6,683 nt of DNA from CAYRTD01 sp964595055 (lineage in GTDB: Bacteria > Bacteroidota > Bacteroidia > Bacteroidales > GCA-2748055). Below the pieces are notes generated by a model. That model was not told where the DNA came from and ran no database searches. It was given only the letters and a program-made list of their open reading frames with translations. The stretch is taken from contig CAZQOV010000163.1 in the NCBI GenBank assembly GCA_964595055.1, positions 1 through 6,683 of the forward strand, in the 5' to 3' direction. Below, one piece after another: positions 6,144-6,683 of this stretch. Numbering within the stretch: the first letter of the stretch is position 1; every line of letters starts with the position of its first letter. Position numbers and translations under genes: made by a program.

Positions 6144-6683
6144 TTACACCCCAAGTAAGCCTTTATAAACCGCATATAAATTCTTTACGGTATGGTGAGG
6201 CTGGAATTTTTCGGCATGTTTCTTCCCTGCCTCTTTCATTTTTTTGCGAAGATCGGAATTGTTGAGTACCCTATTAATCGCTTCGGCAAACTCTTCCATT
6301 TTAAAAGGATCGATGTATATGCTCCCGGGACCTCCTGTTTCTTCAAGGCAATGACCTGCTGCTGCAATAACAGGAGTACCCGATTGTATGCTTTCTAAAA
6401 CCGGAATCCCGAAACCCTCAAAAGAAGAAGGGTAAGCAAAAAGACTTGCTCCCTGGTAAAGACCAGGAAGATCTGATGTGGGGACATCGGAGAGAAAATA
6501 GATGTTCCTGATTCGGTTTTCCCGAATATAATCATGAATTTTTGTGATATATTTTCTTTTTGGGCGTCCAACTACTACCAGTTGTATTTTATTTCCCGAA
6601 GTATGAAGGGCTTTAATAAGTTGAAGCAGATTTTTCCTTTCTTCAATGGTTCCCAGATATAAAATATATTCCGAAGCTAGCTT
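6144..6683 (-). CDS. GT4-family glycosyltransferase, C-terminal part (5' end outside window)
   Basis: C-terminal Rossmann domain of a GT-B fold retaining glycosyltransferase that transfers a sugar from a nucleotide-sugar donor, typically in cell-surface polysaccharide or glycan assembly. 179 residues are visible before TAA (6146-6144). Diagnostic parts are EYILYLGTIEERKNLLQLI at the start of the domain (residues 5-23, the usual GxxxxRKN motif), IQLVVVGRPKRK, ASLFAYPSSFEGFGIPVLES (79-98) with the EX7E pair E89 and E97, and SGTPVIAA. The end (FQPHHTVKNLYAVYKGLLG) is typical for the family. The missing N-terminal acceptor domain would lie beyond base 6683, so acceptor and linkage cannot be judged. 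It is convergent with the DUF2807 gene across a 112-bp gap. Confidence 0.93.
   Translation of the reverse strand, partial: KLASEYILYLGTIEERKNLLQLIKALHTSGNKIQLVVVGRPKRKYITKIHDYIRENRIRNIYFLSDVPTSDLPGLYQGASLFAYPSSFEGFGIPVLESIQSGTPVIAAAGHCLEETGGPGSIYIDPFKMEEFAEAINRVLNNSDLRKKMKEAGKKHAEKFQPHHTVKNLYAVYKGLLGV

Noticed and set aside
1..6683. Mobile elements, CRISPR arrays, tRNA or rRNA genes
   Set aside because: No transposase or integrase motifs, regularly spaced repeats, cloverleaf-like sequences or rRNA segments were seen on either strand.

Overview
The window reads as ordinary chromosomal DNA of a Bacteroidota member, most likely a flavobacterium. The grounds are: moderately AT-rich sequence; promoter-like sites of the Bacteroidota form (a -33 TTTG and a -7 TAnnTTTGC) in the divergent intergenic region; no clear Shine-Dalgarno sequences; a ribosomal protein S16 with a long acidic/lysine-rich tail; and a DUF2807 surface protein. 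The family assignment is inference from the sequence alone.

Layout. Positions 1-2693 (minus strand) hold an efflux/secretion operon read right to left. A MacA/HlyD-type periplasmic adaptor (2693-1476) is followed after 14 bp by a TolC-family outer-membrane channel (1461 to the window edge, probably missing only its last few residues). The inner-membrane pump is not in the window. A 393-bp divergent region (2694-3086) holds one promoter-like site for the operon and up to three for the plus-strand ribosomal operon. Positions 3087-4510 (plus) hold rpsP (S16, 299 codons, with a tail of about 150 residues) and, 17 bp later, rimM, a 30S maturation factor that acts through the S19/16S rRNA head region. 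Positions 4507-4950 (minus) hold a single-domain hotdog acyl-CoA thioesterase whose stop codon overlaps that of rimM. A 328-bp gene-free stretch (4951-5278) carries a perfect 15-bp palindrome near the thioesterase start. Positions 5279-6031 (plus) encode an exported DUF2807 (GIN) protein built from seven regularly spaced GSG repeats. Positions 6032-6143 hold two hairpins between convergent genes. From 6144 to the edge (minus) is the C-terminal half of a GT4-family glycosyltransferase.

The adaptor and channel form one functional unit, as do rpsP and rimM; the remaining genes look independent of each other. I saw no mobile element, CRISPR array, rRNA, tRNA or defence locus, and no strong case for an undescribed system. 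The points most worth a second look are the extreme S16 tail, the clustered promoter motifs, the 15-bp palindrome, and two short hydrophobic open frames in the intergenic regions that lack ATG starts.
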